In this document: positions 1 through 9,390 of the stretch, one piece after another
Layout of the letters: each line of letters starts with the position of its first letter
How positions within the stretch are numbered: position 1 is the stretch's first letter
Notes under the pieces: model-generated
Seen by the model: the letters and a program-made list of their open reading frames with translations, nothing else
Database searches by the model: none
What the model was told of the DNA's origin: nothing
Program-made: the position numbers and the translations under genes
From: GCA-2724215 sp015660315
GTDB lineage: Bacteria > Latescibacterota > UBA2968 > UBA8231
Assembly (NCBI GenBank): GCA_029941315.1
Contig: JAPYQE010000034.1
Span: 1-35,979 of the forward strand
Direction of reading: 5' to 3'
Length of the DNA stretch: 35,979 nt

Positions 1-653
1 ACGGTGAGGCCCTCTATGGGCTTGTGGGCGAGGCCGAGACGGTAACGAGTACCGTAGACCTTTTCGGCGATGCCGCCGTCGTGTTCAAGGCTAGTACCGC
101 CGAGATCTTGTACCGAAAGACCTAGCCGTATGCCGAAAGGCAGGGGCGCCAAAAGACCGAGGTCAAAACCCCAGCCCGAGGCGCTGGTCAATTGGTTGCC
201 GTCGAGGTCGACGTTCAGTGAGCGGTATTTGCCGGCGACGCCGATCGCGGTCGAGCCTATATAGGGTTTGAGGGCGCGGATGCCGTTGCGGTAGCCATAG
301 GCGAAATTGAGCTTGTTTTGCCCGGCCCCTAGTTCACTATCGTCAAAGCCGAGGTTGAACCAGTCGACACCGAGGGCGTGATTGTCGGCGATGGGCAGCG
401 AATAGGCGAGATAGGACTGGTTGAGCCCAAGACCAAAACGATCGGCATAGCCGAAGCCGAGTTCCTGACGCTGCAGAGTAGCCAAAGCGGCTGGGTTCCA
501 ATGCACAGCGCTGGCGTCGGAAGCGACGGCACTGAAGGCGCCAGCCATAGCTATAGCTCGTGCCCCCAGGGTCGCTTGCCTGGAGGTGGTGGCGTCGGCG
601 CGGCCGGAAAGCAGGGCCAGCGCGAGCGCGAATATGGCGAACGATCGGCGCAT
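1..653 (-). CDS. PorV/PorQ-type (UPF0164-like) outer-membrane protein, C-terminus off window
   Basis: The gene runs off the left edge, leaving about 217 codons. It starts with a signal peptide (MRRSFAIFALALALLSGRADA). A glycine/alanine-rich segment around residues 30-55 follows (GARAIAMAGAFSAVASDAS, then HWNPAAL). That segment is the N-terminal hallmark of PorV/PorQ and UPF0164 proteins, which are FadL-like 14-stranded barrels. The remainder alternates short hydrophobic and aromatic strands, as in a barrel. The ATG overlaps the stop of the upstream FG-GAP gene as TAATG, so the two are translationally coupled. PorV is the shuttle component of type IX secretion in Bacteroidota, and co-transcription with large proteins bearing sorting-type C-termini fits a similar role. 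The family also contains barrels with no known link to secretion, so function is inferred. Confidence 0.8.
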   Translation of the reverse strand, partial: MRRSFAIFALALALLSGRADATTSRQATLGARAIAMAGAFSAVASDASAVHWNPAALATLQRQELGFGYADRFGLGLNQSYLAYSLPIADNHALGVDWFNLGFDDSELGAGQNKLNFAYGYRNGIRALKPYIGSTAIGVAGKYRSLNVDLDGNQLTSASGWGFDLGLLAPLPFGIRLGLSVQDLGGTSLEHDGGIAEKVYGTRYRLGLAHKPIEGLT

Positions 654-2095
654 TACGGCTCTACCACCGTGATTTGCTCGCCGCCTTGCATCCCGGAGGC
701 GGTTACAGCGGCAGCGCTGCCGGGGAAGCGGACTTGAATATTATAGGTCTGGCCCTCCTGGACGCCGAAGACGACGCCATTGGGCGCGCTGGCTTGGCGG
801 AAGGCGACAAGTTGATCGCTGCTGTCGAACAGGCTAATGCGGGCGCCGACGCCGTCGAGGTTGGCGCCACCCTGTTGCCCGCCCTTACCGCGGGCGAAGA
901 CTTTGATGAAACGGCTACCGGGCGTCTCGTTTTGGAAGAGCTGGTTGCCGACGCCCCAACCGTCGGTCGCGTAGAGGTCGGGCGATGCATTGCCATCGTA
1001 ATCGGCGAATCCGGTGGACGTGTGCGCCGAGGCGCTGGTCGGCAGGTTGGCTTCGGCGGTGGCATTGCGAAAGGTCAGGTCGCCATTGGCCGCGTAGAGC
1101 ACGTCGCGTTGTTGCTGGCGGTCGCCGCCATTGGCCAGATAGAGGTCGAGCCAGCCGTCGCCGTCGTAATCGGCCCAAGTGGCCATCGCCGTGAGCCAGC
1201 CGCCTATATCGATGCGAATTCCGGCCTCGGACGCCACGTCCTGGAAGACCTCGTCGCCGTCATTGCGGTAGAGCGCATTGGCCCCGACATTGGCCAGGTA
1301 GAGGTCGAGGTCGCCGTCGTTGTCGTAGTCGGCCCAACTGCCTCCGTGGCCGATCTCTCCATTGGCGATGCTCAGGGCGCAGGCTATTTCGGGGAAACTG
1401 CCTGTTGTATTGAGGTCGTTGCGGTAGAAGCCATTCTCTTGTTCGCGGTTGACGGTGTAGAGATCGAGGTCGCCGTCATTGTCGTAGTCGGCGAAAAGCA
1501 CATCGTCGGTATCGCGTTTGTCGCCCAAGCCCAGGTCGGTGACTTGCAGGAAAGTGCCGTCGCCGCGGTTTTCGTAGAGGTCGTTGGCGAAATAGTATTT
1601 GCCGGTATAAACGTCGAGCCAACCGTCGCCGTTATAATCACCCCAGGCGACGGAGGTGACGGCACCTTGGCGCATCAGATCGATAAGCCCGCGGCTGCGG
1701 CCGACTTCGGTGAAGGTGTCGTCGCCGTCGTTCTGGTAGAGAAAGTCCTGATCGAAGAAGTCGGCGATATAGAGGTCGAGGTCGCCGTCGTTGTCGTAGT
1801 CGGCAAAGGCGGCAGCGGTGCTGTTTTTGTTGTTGTCGACTCCGGCTGCCGCGGCCTGGTTGGTGAAGCTGCCATTCCCCTCGTTGTGGTAGAGCGCATT
1901 GACGGGGTTGGAGACGGCGGTGCCCCAGTTGGTGGCGTAGAGATCGAGATTGCCGTCGCCGTCGTAGTCACCCCAGGCGAGGTTGGTACAGAAAAGCCCC
2001 GGATTGGCGGTGCCGGAGGCATTGCTCAGGTTTTTGAAGCTCTGCGCCGAGGCCAGGCCCGCGCTCAGGGCGACAAGCAGTATCGCGCGTCTCAT
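653..2095 (-). CDS. Secreted FG-GAP/VCBS seven-repeat protein with ASPIC/UnbV-like C-terminus
   Basis: 480 residues with a signal peptide (MRRAILLVALSAGLASAQ). Seven FG-GAP/VCBS motifs of the type ADYDNDGDLDLY occur at about 50-residue spacing through residue ~375. Each has the calcium-binding DxDxDG loop, except that the last repeat (ADYDGNASPDLY) is degenerate. Seven repeats match a complete seven-bladed integrin-alpha-like propeller. The last ~95 residues (GVGARISLF, ASAPNGVVFGVQ, VRFPGSAAAVTASGMQGG) resemble the ASPIC/UnbV domain common at the C-terminus of such propellers. Its ATG overlaps the stop of the 2,399-residue gene as ATGA, and its stop overlaps the next start as TAATG. Probably extracellular. 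The ligand is unknown. Confidence 0.88.
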   Translation of the reverse strand: MRRAILLVALSAGLASAQSFKNLSNASGTANPGLFCTNLAWGDYDGDGNLDLYATNWGTAVSNPVNALYHNEGNGSFTNQAAAAGVDNNKNSTAAAFADYDNDGDLDLYIADFFDQDFLYQNDGDDTFTEVGRSRGLIDLMRQGAVTSVAWGDYNGDGWLDVYTGKYYFANDLYENRGDGTFLQVTDLGLGDKRDTDDVLFADYDNDGDLDLYTVNREQENGFYRNDLNTTGSFPEIACALSIANGEIGHGGSWADYDNDGDLDLYLANVGANALYRNDGDEVFQDVASEAGIRIDIGGWLTAMATWADYDGDGWLDLYLANGGDRQQQRDVLYAANGDLTFRNATAEANLPTSASAHTSTGFADYDGNASPDLYATDGWGVGNQLFQNETPGSRFIKVFARGKGGQQGGANLDGVGARISLFDSSDQLVAFRQASAPNGVVFGVQEGQTYNIQVRFPGSAAAVTASGMQGGEQITVVEP

Positions 2096-5000
2096 TGCAC
2101 CACCGCCACAATTTTTGCGCTGTGTTCGCCGCCGGCGTCAACAGCGACGATATAGAGACCGCTGGCGACCAGCTCGCTATGTTCGTTTTGGCCGTTCCAT
2201 TTGAGGGTCACCCGACCTGGCGCCATGGCTTGCTCGCGCACGATCACCCGTTCGAGGCGTCCCGACGCGTTGTAGATGCGGACCGTCACGTCGGCTGGGC
2301 CGGTGAGGGTGAAGGAAATGTCGGTTTCATCGCGCAGACCACCACCGCGTGGGGTAAAGGCGCGCGGTTGGCAGTCGAGTTCGCGCACGGCCAAACCGCC
2401 GACCAGCGTCGCCAGGTCTTCGAAGACCGCGAAAGTGCCCAGTGCTTCGATCGAAGTGATTACCAGTCTACCACTCCGGTCGCTAGTGCCGCCGAGGCGC
2501 AGCCATTCGTCACCAGCCCGTCGGAAGATGCCGAGCTTGGCCGGGTCGTGTGCGGCGAGTTGCGCGTCGCTGTAGCGCATGGTCAAGGTCGCGCGCTTGC
2601 CCAAACTGCCGGTCGAGCCGATGGCATAGGCGTCGGTGATTTGCGTGCGCTCGCCGTCTTGGACTAGTTTGCCGGCCGGTGCGGCGACGCGGCGGATGGA
2701 GATCTCGTTAGAGCCCGGTGCCAGCGCATTGGGTGGGAAGTAGATCTCGACCTGGTTGTCGGCATTGCTGATGGTGCCGCCCTGACGCGCGTCGGCGAGG
2801 CTGGCGGCGGTGCGGAATGTCCAGGTGAAGCCGCTTTCCGCCAACTGGCCCAAGACTAAGCGGTCCATGCTGACTTGATATTCAGTAAAGGGCTTGAACC
2901 CCCCTGTCGGCGCGAAGCTGAGCACGGTGCCGTCCTCGTTGGCGCCGAAACCGGTAATGGTGAGCAATTCAGCCGTGGCCGTCGAATCATTGAGTGCGTG
3001 GGCCAAAATTTGAAAGTCGCTGACCTCCTGGCGGGCGGCCGGTTCGCTAAAGGTTATTTGCAGACTCGGATCGTCGGTGGATATGCCATCGGCGTCGGCA
3101 GCCGGTAGCGTCGAGACTACTTGGGGGATCTCGGTGGTAAAGGACCAATTGCGGTCGCGTAGTTTGATCTGTGAGGCAAGCGGTCCACTAACCCTTGAGC
3201 TGACGCTGGCTTCGTAGCGGGTGCCTGAGATCATCTCTATCGCCGGGAAGCTGACGGTGAACGTCTCGGCGTCATAACTGAATTCGTCGTCGGCCAATCT
3301 CCCGATTGAGCACCCACTGCAACTCAGGGTGAAGTTGCGCGAGTTGAGGAGCAGTGGATTGACCGGACCCGAGAAAGCGACCGTTAGCCGCTGTGATCCC
3401 GAACGGATATCGGTTCCATCGTCAGGTGTCGTCGCGATGATCGAGGGGACGCGGGTGCTGAAACTCCAGTTGTAGGCACCCGGATTATCGAGCAGCGGAC
3501 CGCCGACGGGCGCGGCGATGCGCACCTGGTAAGAAGTCCCCGGCACCAGACCGCCGATGGGTGCAAAGCTGACGGTGCCCCCATCTGGGTCATAAGCCGG
3601 TGTTGAAATCGCGACGCTTTCGCCTGCTTGCAAGAGGGCCACATTGCTTTCGGTTAAGAGCGCGGCCTGGTTGATCGGGGCGTCGAAACGCGTCTCGATG
3701 GCGACGTTTAAGTCCGTGACGGTCGTGTCGTCTAGGGTTGGAACGGTGCTGGCCAAGGCGGGCACATCAGTGCTAAAGACAAAAGTTTCCGTTTTGTCCG
3801 AGCCGAGCGGGCCGCTGACAACCGGCGAGAGCAAAATATTGTAGCGCGTGCCGACCTGCCAGCCCTCGACCGGGGCGATGCCGTAGATGTTGTCGCCGCG
3901 GTCGATTGGGTCACCGGGCCTTAGCTCGGCGTTTTCCCCCCGACGGCGGATGATAAAGTTGGCCGTCGTTAGTTGGTCGGGGTCTATGGGGGCGCTGAAT
4001 TGCAGGGAGACTTCGTCAATGTCGACGCCAATGTCGATGCCCTGGTCGGCGGGTGTGATGGTCATCACTTCGGGTATGGCGGTCTGGAAGTCCCAGGTGT
4101 AGTCGCTCTGGCGCCGAGGTCCGCCGGCCGCGGCGGCGATACGGAGCTGATAGGGGGTGCCACCGCGCAGGCCTTCGGCGAGAGCCAAACGGGCGGTGCG
4201 CGTCTCGGCGATGTATTCGAGGTTGGTGATCGCCACTTCGGCGCCGCTTTTGAAGGCCGTGACACTGCCCGGTTGCAGTAAGATCTCGGCGTCGACTGGA
4301 TTGTCGAATACGGCGACGATGGCATTGTCGGCTGTCGCCACGTCGATCTGGCCGGCAGTGGGGGTCGAAACGCTTAATTCGGGGACCGGCGTGCGGAATT
4401 GCCAGGTAAAATCGCCTTCGGCAATCGCGCGCAAGGGGCCGGCCAAGAGTCCGTTGAGCACGACTTCGTAAAGCGCGCCGGGTTTGAAACCTTCGCCAAG
4501 CTGCAGGCTGAGCACATTGGATTCGTCGTCGAACTTCACCTCTTCGACGGTTTGTACCACACCCTGAAGGGTAACCTGGATAGTTTCCGGTATATCGAGC
4601 ATGTCCTCGTCGATGCGCGAGGAGAAGGTGGCCTCTATCGTTTCGCCGACGGTTCCGATTTCACCTTCGGGGTTTTTGCTCAATAATTCAGGCACGGAAG
4701 TTTGGAATTGCCAGCTAAAATCGCCGCCGTTGACCGCGCGCAGCGGCCCGGCGAGTAACGCGTCGAGTTTCACCTCGTAGCGCGCACCGGGTTTGAAGCC
4801 CTCGTCGAGTTCGAAACGGAGGGTATTAGTCGTTTCGTCGAAGCGCAGGCCGGTGGATATTTGCGCTTTACCTTCGCGGGTAACTTGTACGGTCTCGGCG
4901 CTGAGCAGTTCGGCGTCGATGCGCGAGGTAAAGGTGGCCTCTATCGTTTCGCTGACGGTGGCGTCGACTTCACCCTCTGGGCTTGTGGTTGTCAGGGTGG

Positions 5001-8000
5001 GGACCGGAGTCTGGAACTGCCAGCTAAAGTCGCCGCCGTTGACCGCGCGCAGCGGCCCGGCGAGTAACGCGTCGAGTTTCACCTCGTAGCGCGCACCGGG
5101 TTTGAAGCCCTCGTCGAGTTCGAAACGGAGGGTATTAGTCGTTTCGTCGAAGCGCAGGCCGGTGGATATTTGCGCTTTACCTTCGCGGGTAACTTGTACG
5201 GTCTCGGCGCTGAGCAGTTCGGCGTCGATGCGCGAGGTAAAGGTGGCCTCTATCGTTTCGCTGACGGTGGCGTCGACTTCACCCTCTGGGCTTGTGGTTA
5301 TCAGGATGGGGACCGGAGTCTGGAACTGCCAGCTAAAGTCGCCTTCCCCACCGGCGCGCAATAAACCGCCGAGCAAGCCGTTGAGCAGGACGTCATAGCG
5401 GGTGCCGGGTTTGAAACCGTCCGCCAGTTGGATGACGAGGGTATTGCTCTCCGCGTCGAAAATCGGCTCGTCGCGCAGCAACACTGCTTCGTTTTGCGCA
5501 AATACAGTGGCGGCGTCGGCGGTGGCGAGAATGCTGCTCAGGATCGGTGTGTCAAAGGTCGCGGTGATGCGGCCATCGCCCGCCGCGTCAAGCGCGTCGG
5601 CGGTGGGTGAGGTGGCGACGAGTTGCGGTATTTGCGTGCGGAACGACCAGTTGGTGGCGTCGGCCGGCCGATTGCCGGCCAGGTCCTGGATGGCCGCTGA
5701 AACTTCTATTGTGTATTCGGAGCCGGGCAGAAGGCCGCCCTCGGGTAAGAGACGCACCGAATTGGTCTCTTCGTCATACGTCGGGACGGAAAGTTGCGCG
5801 AGTGGAGTCGTGCCCAGGCGAATCTCGAAGTTATCGCCGAGGATGGTCGCTGGGTCGATGGCTTCGGAAAAGGTGATATTGACCTCGCCGACTGCGACGG
5901 ATATACCGCTCGCGGCCATGGCCGGGGTCGCACCTGTCACCGTCGGCAGGGTGGTGTCGAGGGAAAGGACGTCTACGGTGTCGAAGACGGCCATGGCGTT
6001 GCCCTTCGCGTCGACGGCACCCATCACCCGCAAGGCCGCCGTACCCGAGGGCATTTCGGCGCCGACGGTGAACTGGCCGCTCCACGACGTCCCGGTAAAC
6101 TGCAATTTTTCGAAGTCAAAGGTTTCGTCGCCGATAACGATCTGGACAGTGACGGCGGTATCGGGATCGACGCCCGAATGCTCGTCGAAGAAACCGAGGG
6201 CCAGGGTCACGGTCTGGCCGATACCCAATTGGGTGCGGCTCAAGTTGAGCGAGGCAGGAGCGACGATGGGCGAGACGGTATCAATGATAAAGTCCTGCGG
6301 GCTGCTCCACTCAGATCTCTCGAAGCCATCGTCGATGGTCTGCACGGACCAGAAGTAGGTGCCGCTGGCGAGGTCTTGCAAACGATGTTGGAGATTTTGG
6401 CCGGCATTACCAGGGCCGTGCGCGATATTGCCGGAGAGCACCTCGTTGCCTTCGGCTGAGGTACCGACGCGTAGGTTATAGCTCAGACTAAGTGGGGTGT
6501 CGTCGCCGTCGTCGGTCGCGCCCAACCAGCTCAAGGTGATGTCGCTGTCTTCGTCGGAAGCCTCCTGCGGCAGCGGGGTCTCCGGGGCCAAATTGCGATT
6601 CTGCTGCAGGTCAGTGAGGTTATCGCTGATAACAGATCTAGGTATAAAGGACTGATCACGGCCAGCTATTGCGAGGTCGAGATCGCCATCTGAGTCTATA
6701 TCGGCGAATGAAACGGCGCTGAAGTCGAGATGTAGCACTATGGTAGAGTCGGTAGGTTCCAATTCAAAAGTGGTAGTACTACCGGCACGACCGACTGTGT
6801 TTTCATAGAGCCGGAGTATGGGCTGGGAGCCATCGTTGCCGGCGATTACTAAGTCGAGGTCGCGATCATTGTCGTAATCGCCCCAGGCCAAGTCACCGCC
6901 CTGAATACCGGGAAATGCACCATCGCTTAAGATCGCGAAACCGCCATTGCCGTCGTTGACATGCAGGTCGGTGCGCAGACCGGTGTCTGAAATGCCGCCG
7001 GCGGCGAGGTCGAGGTCGCCATCGCCATCGTAATCGCCCCAGGCCAAATCACTAGATTCGAGGCCGGGCAGATCGAGCAGGGCGTCGGCGAGTTGGCCTT
7101 GTTCGTTTATATAGATGCTGAACTCTCGGGTACCCTCGGTGCTGGAGCCGGTAGCGGCAAGGTCAAGGTCGCCGTCGTTGTCGTAATCGCCCCAGAGTAC
7201 TTCGCCATTGTTGAGCCCGACGAGTTGCTGGTCGGCCTGATTAAAGCCTCCAAGACCGTCGTTTTGAAAGATGTGGCTATAGGATTGCTGACGGCCGTCG
7301 ACTACGTCGTCACTTTGCCCCATAATGACGAGGTCAAGGTCGCCGTCGTTGTCGTAGTCGCCCCAATCCGCGGAACTTTTGGATAGACTACCAAAATTCC
7401 CAATGTTCCGAAACTCGCCTTGATTATAGGAAAAGAGACGGGCAAGCCTATTTGCAAATGTGTCCTCACCCGTAAGCAAGAGGTCAAGGTCGCCGTCGTT
7501 ATCGTAATCGCCCCAAGCCACGTCTCCGTTGCGCATCGCGATCAGACCGGCTTCCTCGTCGGCTACCAGCACGCCATTGTTATTGTCGTAGAACAGGCTT
7601 TGGGCTTTCCCACTGCGGTTCTGACCCATAATAACGAGGTCGAAATCGCCATCTGCATCGACATCCCCCCAACTCATAGCAGCCTCGTTAAAGGCGCGTA
7701 AACGTTGGTCCGAAGAGACGAAACGACGAACATTGAGGATTTGCTCTTGCGACCAGGCCGATTGCGCATAGCCGTCATCGACGGTCTGCACGCTCCAGAA
7801 ATACGTATCGGGCGGCAGGCTGCGGCGCAAGATCTTGTTGGTTTTAAAACCGGTGTTGCCCGGCCCGGACGTCACCGCCCCGCTGAAGACATCATCGCCT
7901 TCCGGTTCGGTACCGAGTCGCAGGTTATAGGTCAGCTCGTCGCTTTCGGAGTCGGCGCCTGGGGACCAACTGAAGAGAATGCGATTGCTAGTGACGGTGG

Positions 8001-9291
8001 GTTTGTTCAGGGAAAGCGGTGGAGTCGGCGTACTATTAGGTTGTATCGTGCCTTGGTTGTTATAAAGGGTGGTGTGGCGTTGGCCGTTGGCGTCGCTGCC
8101 GGAGAGCAAGAGGTCGGCGCGACCGTCTTCGTCGTAATCGACCCAGGTGGCGGAGCCGCCGGTGAGACCCTTGAGCAAGGTTTCGGTCGAGACACCGTTT
8201 AAGCGGCCGTCTTGGCTGCTAAAGACAAAGGCCTGGTAGTCCGAGAGGATGGAGCGCCCTGTGGCGGCTAAGTCGAGATCGCCGTCGTTGTCGTAGTCGA
8301 TCCAGGCCAAATCACCATCGACGCGGCGGGTGGTGTTGAGGTTGAAGGTCTCGTCGACGGCCAAGACACCGGTGGGCCGGTTGCGATAGAGCAGAAAGGA
8401 CGTGCCCCAGCTTCCTTGGCGTCCGGCGATGGCGAGATCTAAATTGCCGTCTGAATCGTAGTCGGCCCAGGCCAAAGCGCCGCCTTTGACTTGGGCACCG
8501 GCGGTGATCGTGCGATCCAGGCCCAAGGTGCCGGTCGGATCGTTGAGATAGAATTCGGTGACTTCGCGCAGCCCCCCGGTGGTGGTCACATTTTCACCCG
8601 AGACGGCTAAGTCGAGGTCTCCATCGTTGTCGTAATCGGCCCAGGCCAAATCTCCGTTGTGCAAATTGACGAGGGTCTCGCTGTTGATATCGTCGACTTG
8701 CAGCACGCCGCCGTCGTTCTGGTAGAGCAAGGTCAGGGAAGTGCCATTGGCGCCCATGCCCGAGACGATTAGGTCGGGATCGCCGTCTGAATCGTAGTCG
8801 GCCCAGGCCAGTGAAGCATAGCGCACGCCCTGTAGGGAGGCTTCGCCATCGTTATCGAGTTGCAGGCGGTCTAGGGCCAGGACGCGCTCGCCGCTGCTCG
8901 CGTCGTTGAGGTAGAGCCTCAGACTTTCGTTGTTTTCGACGTCCCAACCAACGACGGCCAAATCGAGGTCTCCATCGTTGTCGTAATCGGCCCAGGCCAG
9001 ATCGCCGTGATAAGCGCCAATCAACTGTTGGCTCGGCGCCTGGTCCTCGAAAAGCAGGGCCTCGTCGTTGCCGTAGATGCGGACGATGCGCATGCATTGG
9101 CCGTCTTCGGCTATTTCGCCCATTAGCGCCAGATCCTGGTCTCCGTCGGCGTCGTAGTCACCCCAAGCGGCGGAGCCTGCCCATAGACCGGGCAAGGTTT
9201 GGCCCGACTCAACTAGAGTTTGCGCGTTGAGCGGGTTTTGCAAGGCCAAAAGACTTAGGATGAGGACGGCGTGTTTGAGCATAGAATCCAT
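2092..9291 (-). CDS. Giant secreted protein: two FG-GAP propellers, FnIII-like, ten Ig_5-like repeats, FlgD-type C-terminus
   Basis: 2,399 residues. In order: a signal peptide (1-24); seven FG-GAP repeats (~36-415, motif AWADYDNDGDLDLAV); an FnIII-like domain (~425-530, YFWSVQTVDDGY); seven more FG-GAP repeats (~535-885, motif WGDYDNDGDLDL); a second FnIII-like domain (~900-1003, YFWSVQTIDDGF); an Ig-like segment (~1005-1115); and ten SbsA/Ig_5-like repeats of about 105 residues (~1115-2173, pattern VPxLxxTxPxxG, then FxxRID, then FKPGxxYEV, then FxWQFQT). A beta-rich segment (~2175-2305) and a FlgD-type Ig domain (~2310-2399: VRIYNASGRLE, LKWNGQNEHSELVASGLYIV) complete it. The C-terminal domain suggests sorting to the outer surface. 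It is the first gene of a coupled operon with the FG-GAP/ASPIC and PorV-like genes. The start ATG has no obvious Shine-Dalgarno sequence, but a promoter is proposed just upstream. Likely an adhesin or scaffold; no catalytic domain is visible. Confidence 0.9.
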   Translation of the reverse strand: MDSMLKHAVLILSLLALQNPLNAQTLVESGQTLPGLWAGSAAWGDYDADGDQDLALMGEIAEDGQCMRIVRIYGNDEALLFEDQAPSQQLIGAYHGDLAWADYDNDGDLDLAVVGWDVENNESLRLYLNDASSGERVLALDRLQLDNDGEASLQGVRYASLAWADYDSDGDPDLIVSGMGANGTSLTLLYQNDGGVLQVDDINSETLVNLHNGDLAWADYDNDGDLDLAVSGENVTTTGGLREVTEFYLNDPTGTLGLDRTITAGAQVKGGALAWADYDSDGNLDLAIAGRQGSWGTSFLLYRNRPTGVLAVDETFNLNTTRRVDGDLAWIDYDNDGDLDLAATGRSILSDYQAFVFSSQDGRLNGVSTETLLKGLTGGSATWVDYDEDGRADLLLSGSDANGQRHTTLYNNQGTIQPNSTPTPPLSLNKPTVTSNRILFSWSPGADSESDELTYNLRLGTEPEGDDVFSGAVTSGPGNTGFKTNKILRRSLPPDTYFWSVQTVDDGYAQSAWSQEQILNVRRFVSSDQRLRAFNEAAMSWGDVDADGDFDLVIMGQNRSGKAQSLFYDNNNGVLVADEEAGLIAMRNGDVAWGDYDNDGDLDLLLTGEDTFANRLARLFSYNQGEFRNIGNFGSLSKSSADWGDYDNDGDLDLVIMGQSDDVVDGRQQSYSHIFQNDGLGGFNQADQQLVGLNNGEVLWGDYDNDGDLDLAATGSSTEGTREFSIYINEQGQLADALLDLPGLESSDLAWGDYDGDGDLDLAAGGISDTGLRTDLHVNDGNGGFAILSDGAFPGIQGGDLAWGDYDNDRDLDLVIAGNDGSQPILRLYENTVGRAGSTTTFELEPTDSTIVLHLDFSAVSFADIDSDGDLDLAIAGRDQSFIPRSVISDNLTDLQQNRNLAPETPLPQEASDEDSDITLSWLGATDDGDDTPLSLSYNLRVGTSAEGNEVLSGNIAHGPGNAGQNLQHRLQDLASGTYFWSVQTIDDGFERSEWSSPQDFIIDTVSPIVAPASLNLSRTQLGIGQTVTLALGFFDEHSGVDPDTAVTVQIVIGDETFDFEKLQFTGTSWSGQFTVGAEMPSGTAALRVMGAVDAKGNAMAVFDTVDVLSLDTTLPTVTGATPAMAASGISVAVGEVNITFSEAIDPATILGDNFEIRLGTTPLAQLSVPTYDEETNSVRLLPEGGLLPGSEYTIEVSAAIQDLAGNRPADATNWSFRTQIPQLVATSPTADALDAAGDGRITATFDTPILSSILATADAATVFAQNEAVLLRDEPIFDAESNTLVIQLADGFKPGTRYDVLLNGLLGGLLRAGGEGDFSWQFQTPVPILITTSPEGEVDATVSETIEATFTSRIDAELLSAETVQVTREGKAQISTGLRFDETTNTLRFELDEGFKPGARYEVKLDALLAGPLRAVNGGDFSWQFQTPVPTLTTTSPEGEVDATVSETIEATFTSRIDAELLSAETVQVTREGKAQISTGLRFDETTNTLRFELDEGFKPGARYEVKLDALLAGPLRAVNGGDFSWQFQTSVPELLSKNPEGEIGTVGETIEATFSSRIDEDMLDIPETIQVTLQGVVQTVEEVKFDDESNVLSLQLGEGFKPGALYEVVLNGLLAGPLRAIAEGDFTWQFRTPVPELSVSTPTAGQIDVATADNAIVAVFDNPVDAEILLQPGSVTAFKSGAEVAITNLEYIAETRTARLALAEGLRGGTPYQLRIAAAAGGPRRQSDYTWDFQTAIPEVMTITPADQGIDIGVDIDEVSLQFSAPIDPDQLTTANFIIRRRGENAELRPGDPIDRGDNIYGIAPVEGWQVGTRYNILLSPVVSGPLGSDKTETFVFSTDVPALASTVPTLDDTTVTDLNVAIETRFDAPINQAALLTESNVALLQAGESVAISTPAYDPDGGTVSFAPIGGLVPGTSYQVRIAAPVGGPLLDNPGAYNWSFSTRVPSIIATTPDDGTDIRSGSQRLTVAFSGPVNPLLLNSRNFTLSCSGCSIGRLADDEFSYDAETFTVSFPAIEMISGTRYEASVSSRVSGPLASQIKLRDRNWSFTTEIPQVVSTLPAADADGISTDDPSLQITFSEPAARQEVSDFQILAHALNDSTATAELLTITGFGANEDGTVLSFAPTGGFKPFTEYQVSMDRLVLGQLAESGFTWTFRTAASLADARQGGTISNADNQVEIYFPPNALAPGSNEISIRRVAAPAGKLVQDGERTQITDAYAIGSTGSLGKRATLTMRYSDAQLAAHDPAKLGIFRRAGDEWLRLGGTSDRSGRLVITSIEALGTFAVFEDLATLVGGLAVRELDCQPRAFTPRGGGLRDETDISFTLTGPADVTVRIYNASGRLERVIVREQAMAPGRVTLKWNGQNEHSELVASGLYIVAVDAGGEHSAKIVAVVQ
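4711..5328. repeat. 309-bp tandem duplication of one Ig-like repeat
   Basis: Positions 4711-5019 and 5020-5328 align without gaps at an offset of 309 bases (103 codons). I see only three mismatches, at 4720/5029, 4991/5300 and 4997/5306. The other Ig-like repeats of the same protein are much more diverged. This pair is therefore a recent in-frame duplication or a gene-conversion product, covering about residues 1321-1527 of the giant surface protein. Confidence 0.93.
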
Positions 9292-9301
9292 TTAAATAAC
9301 G

Positions 9302-9327
9302 GAATCGCGTTTTTTCGCGAATCGCGT
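9302..9327 (-). repeat. 9-bp direct repeat in the operon leader
   Basis: GAATCGCGT occurs at 9302-9310 and again at 9319-9327, separated by a T-rich 8-mer. The right copy lies within CGCGAATCGCG, a near-palindrome. The repeat falls inside the predicted 5' leader of the giant-protein operon, immediately downstream of a NusG-paralogue gene, and could be a pausing or recruitment element. No function is shown. Confidence 0.4.
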
Positions 9328-9339
9328 ATGCTAACTAAA

Positions 9340-9368
9340 AGTATAGTATGTGCCCCGCCTTTCGCCAA
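9340..9368 (-). promoter_or_regulatory. Candidate sigma-70 promoter for the giant surface-protein operon
   Basis: On the minus strand, TTGGCG (9368-9363) and TATACT (9345-9340) are separated by 17 bases. The predicted start of transcription is about 40 bases before the ATG at 9291. It lies in the 99-bp gap after the NusG-paralogue gene, so the surface-protein operon could be expressed separately from rfaE2-nusG. Found by eye from consensus matching only. Confidence 0.42.
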
Positions 9369-9390
9369 GTGGGTTTTTGTCGAAACGGCT

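Noticed and set aside
560..2155. A 531-codon open frame on the plus strand opposite the FG-GAP/ASPIC gene
   Set aside because: It is the antisense shadow of the repeated GAYGGN codon pattern of the FG-GAP motifs. Its product is a low-complexity run of valine, glutamate and alanine with no signal or family.
5402..6358. A 318-codon plus-strand open frame inside the giant gene
   Set aside because: It is antisense to well-defined Ig-like and FnIII-like domains, has no ribosome-binding site, and its composition is typical of a GC-rich shadow frame.
2092..9291. CRISPR-like or satellite repeat array
   Set aside because: The repeated DNA is in frame, encodes FG-GAP and Ig-like protein repeats, and lacks spacer-repeat architecture.
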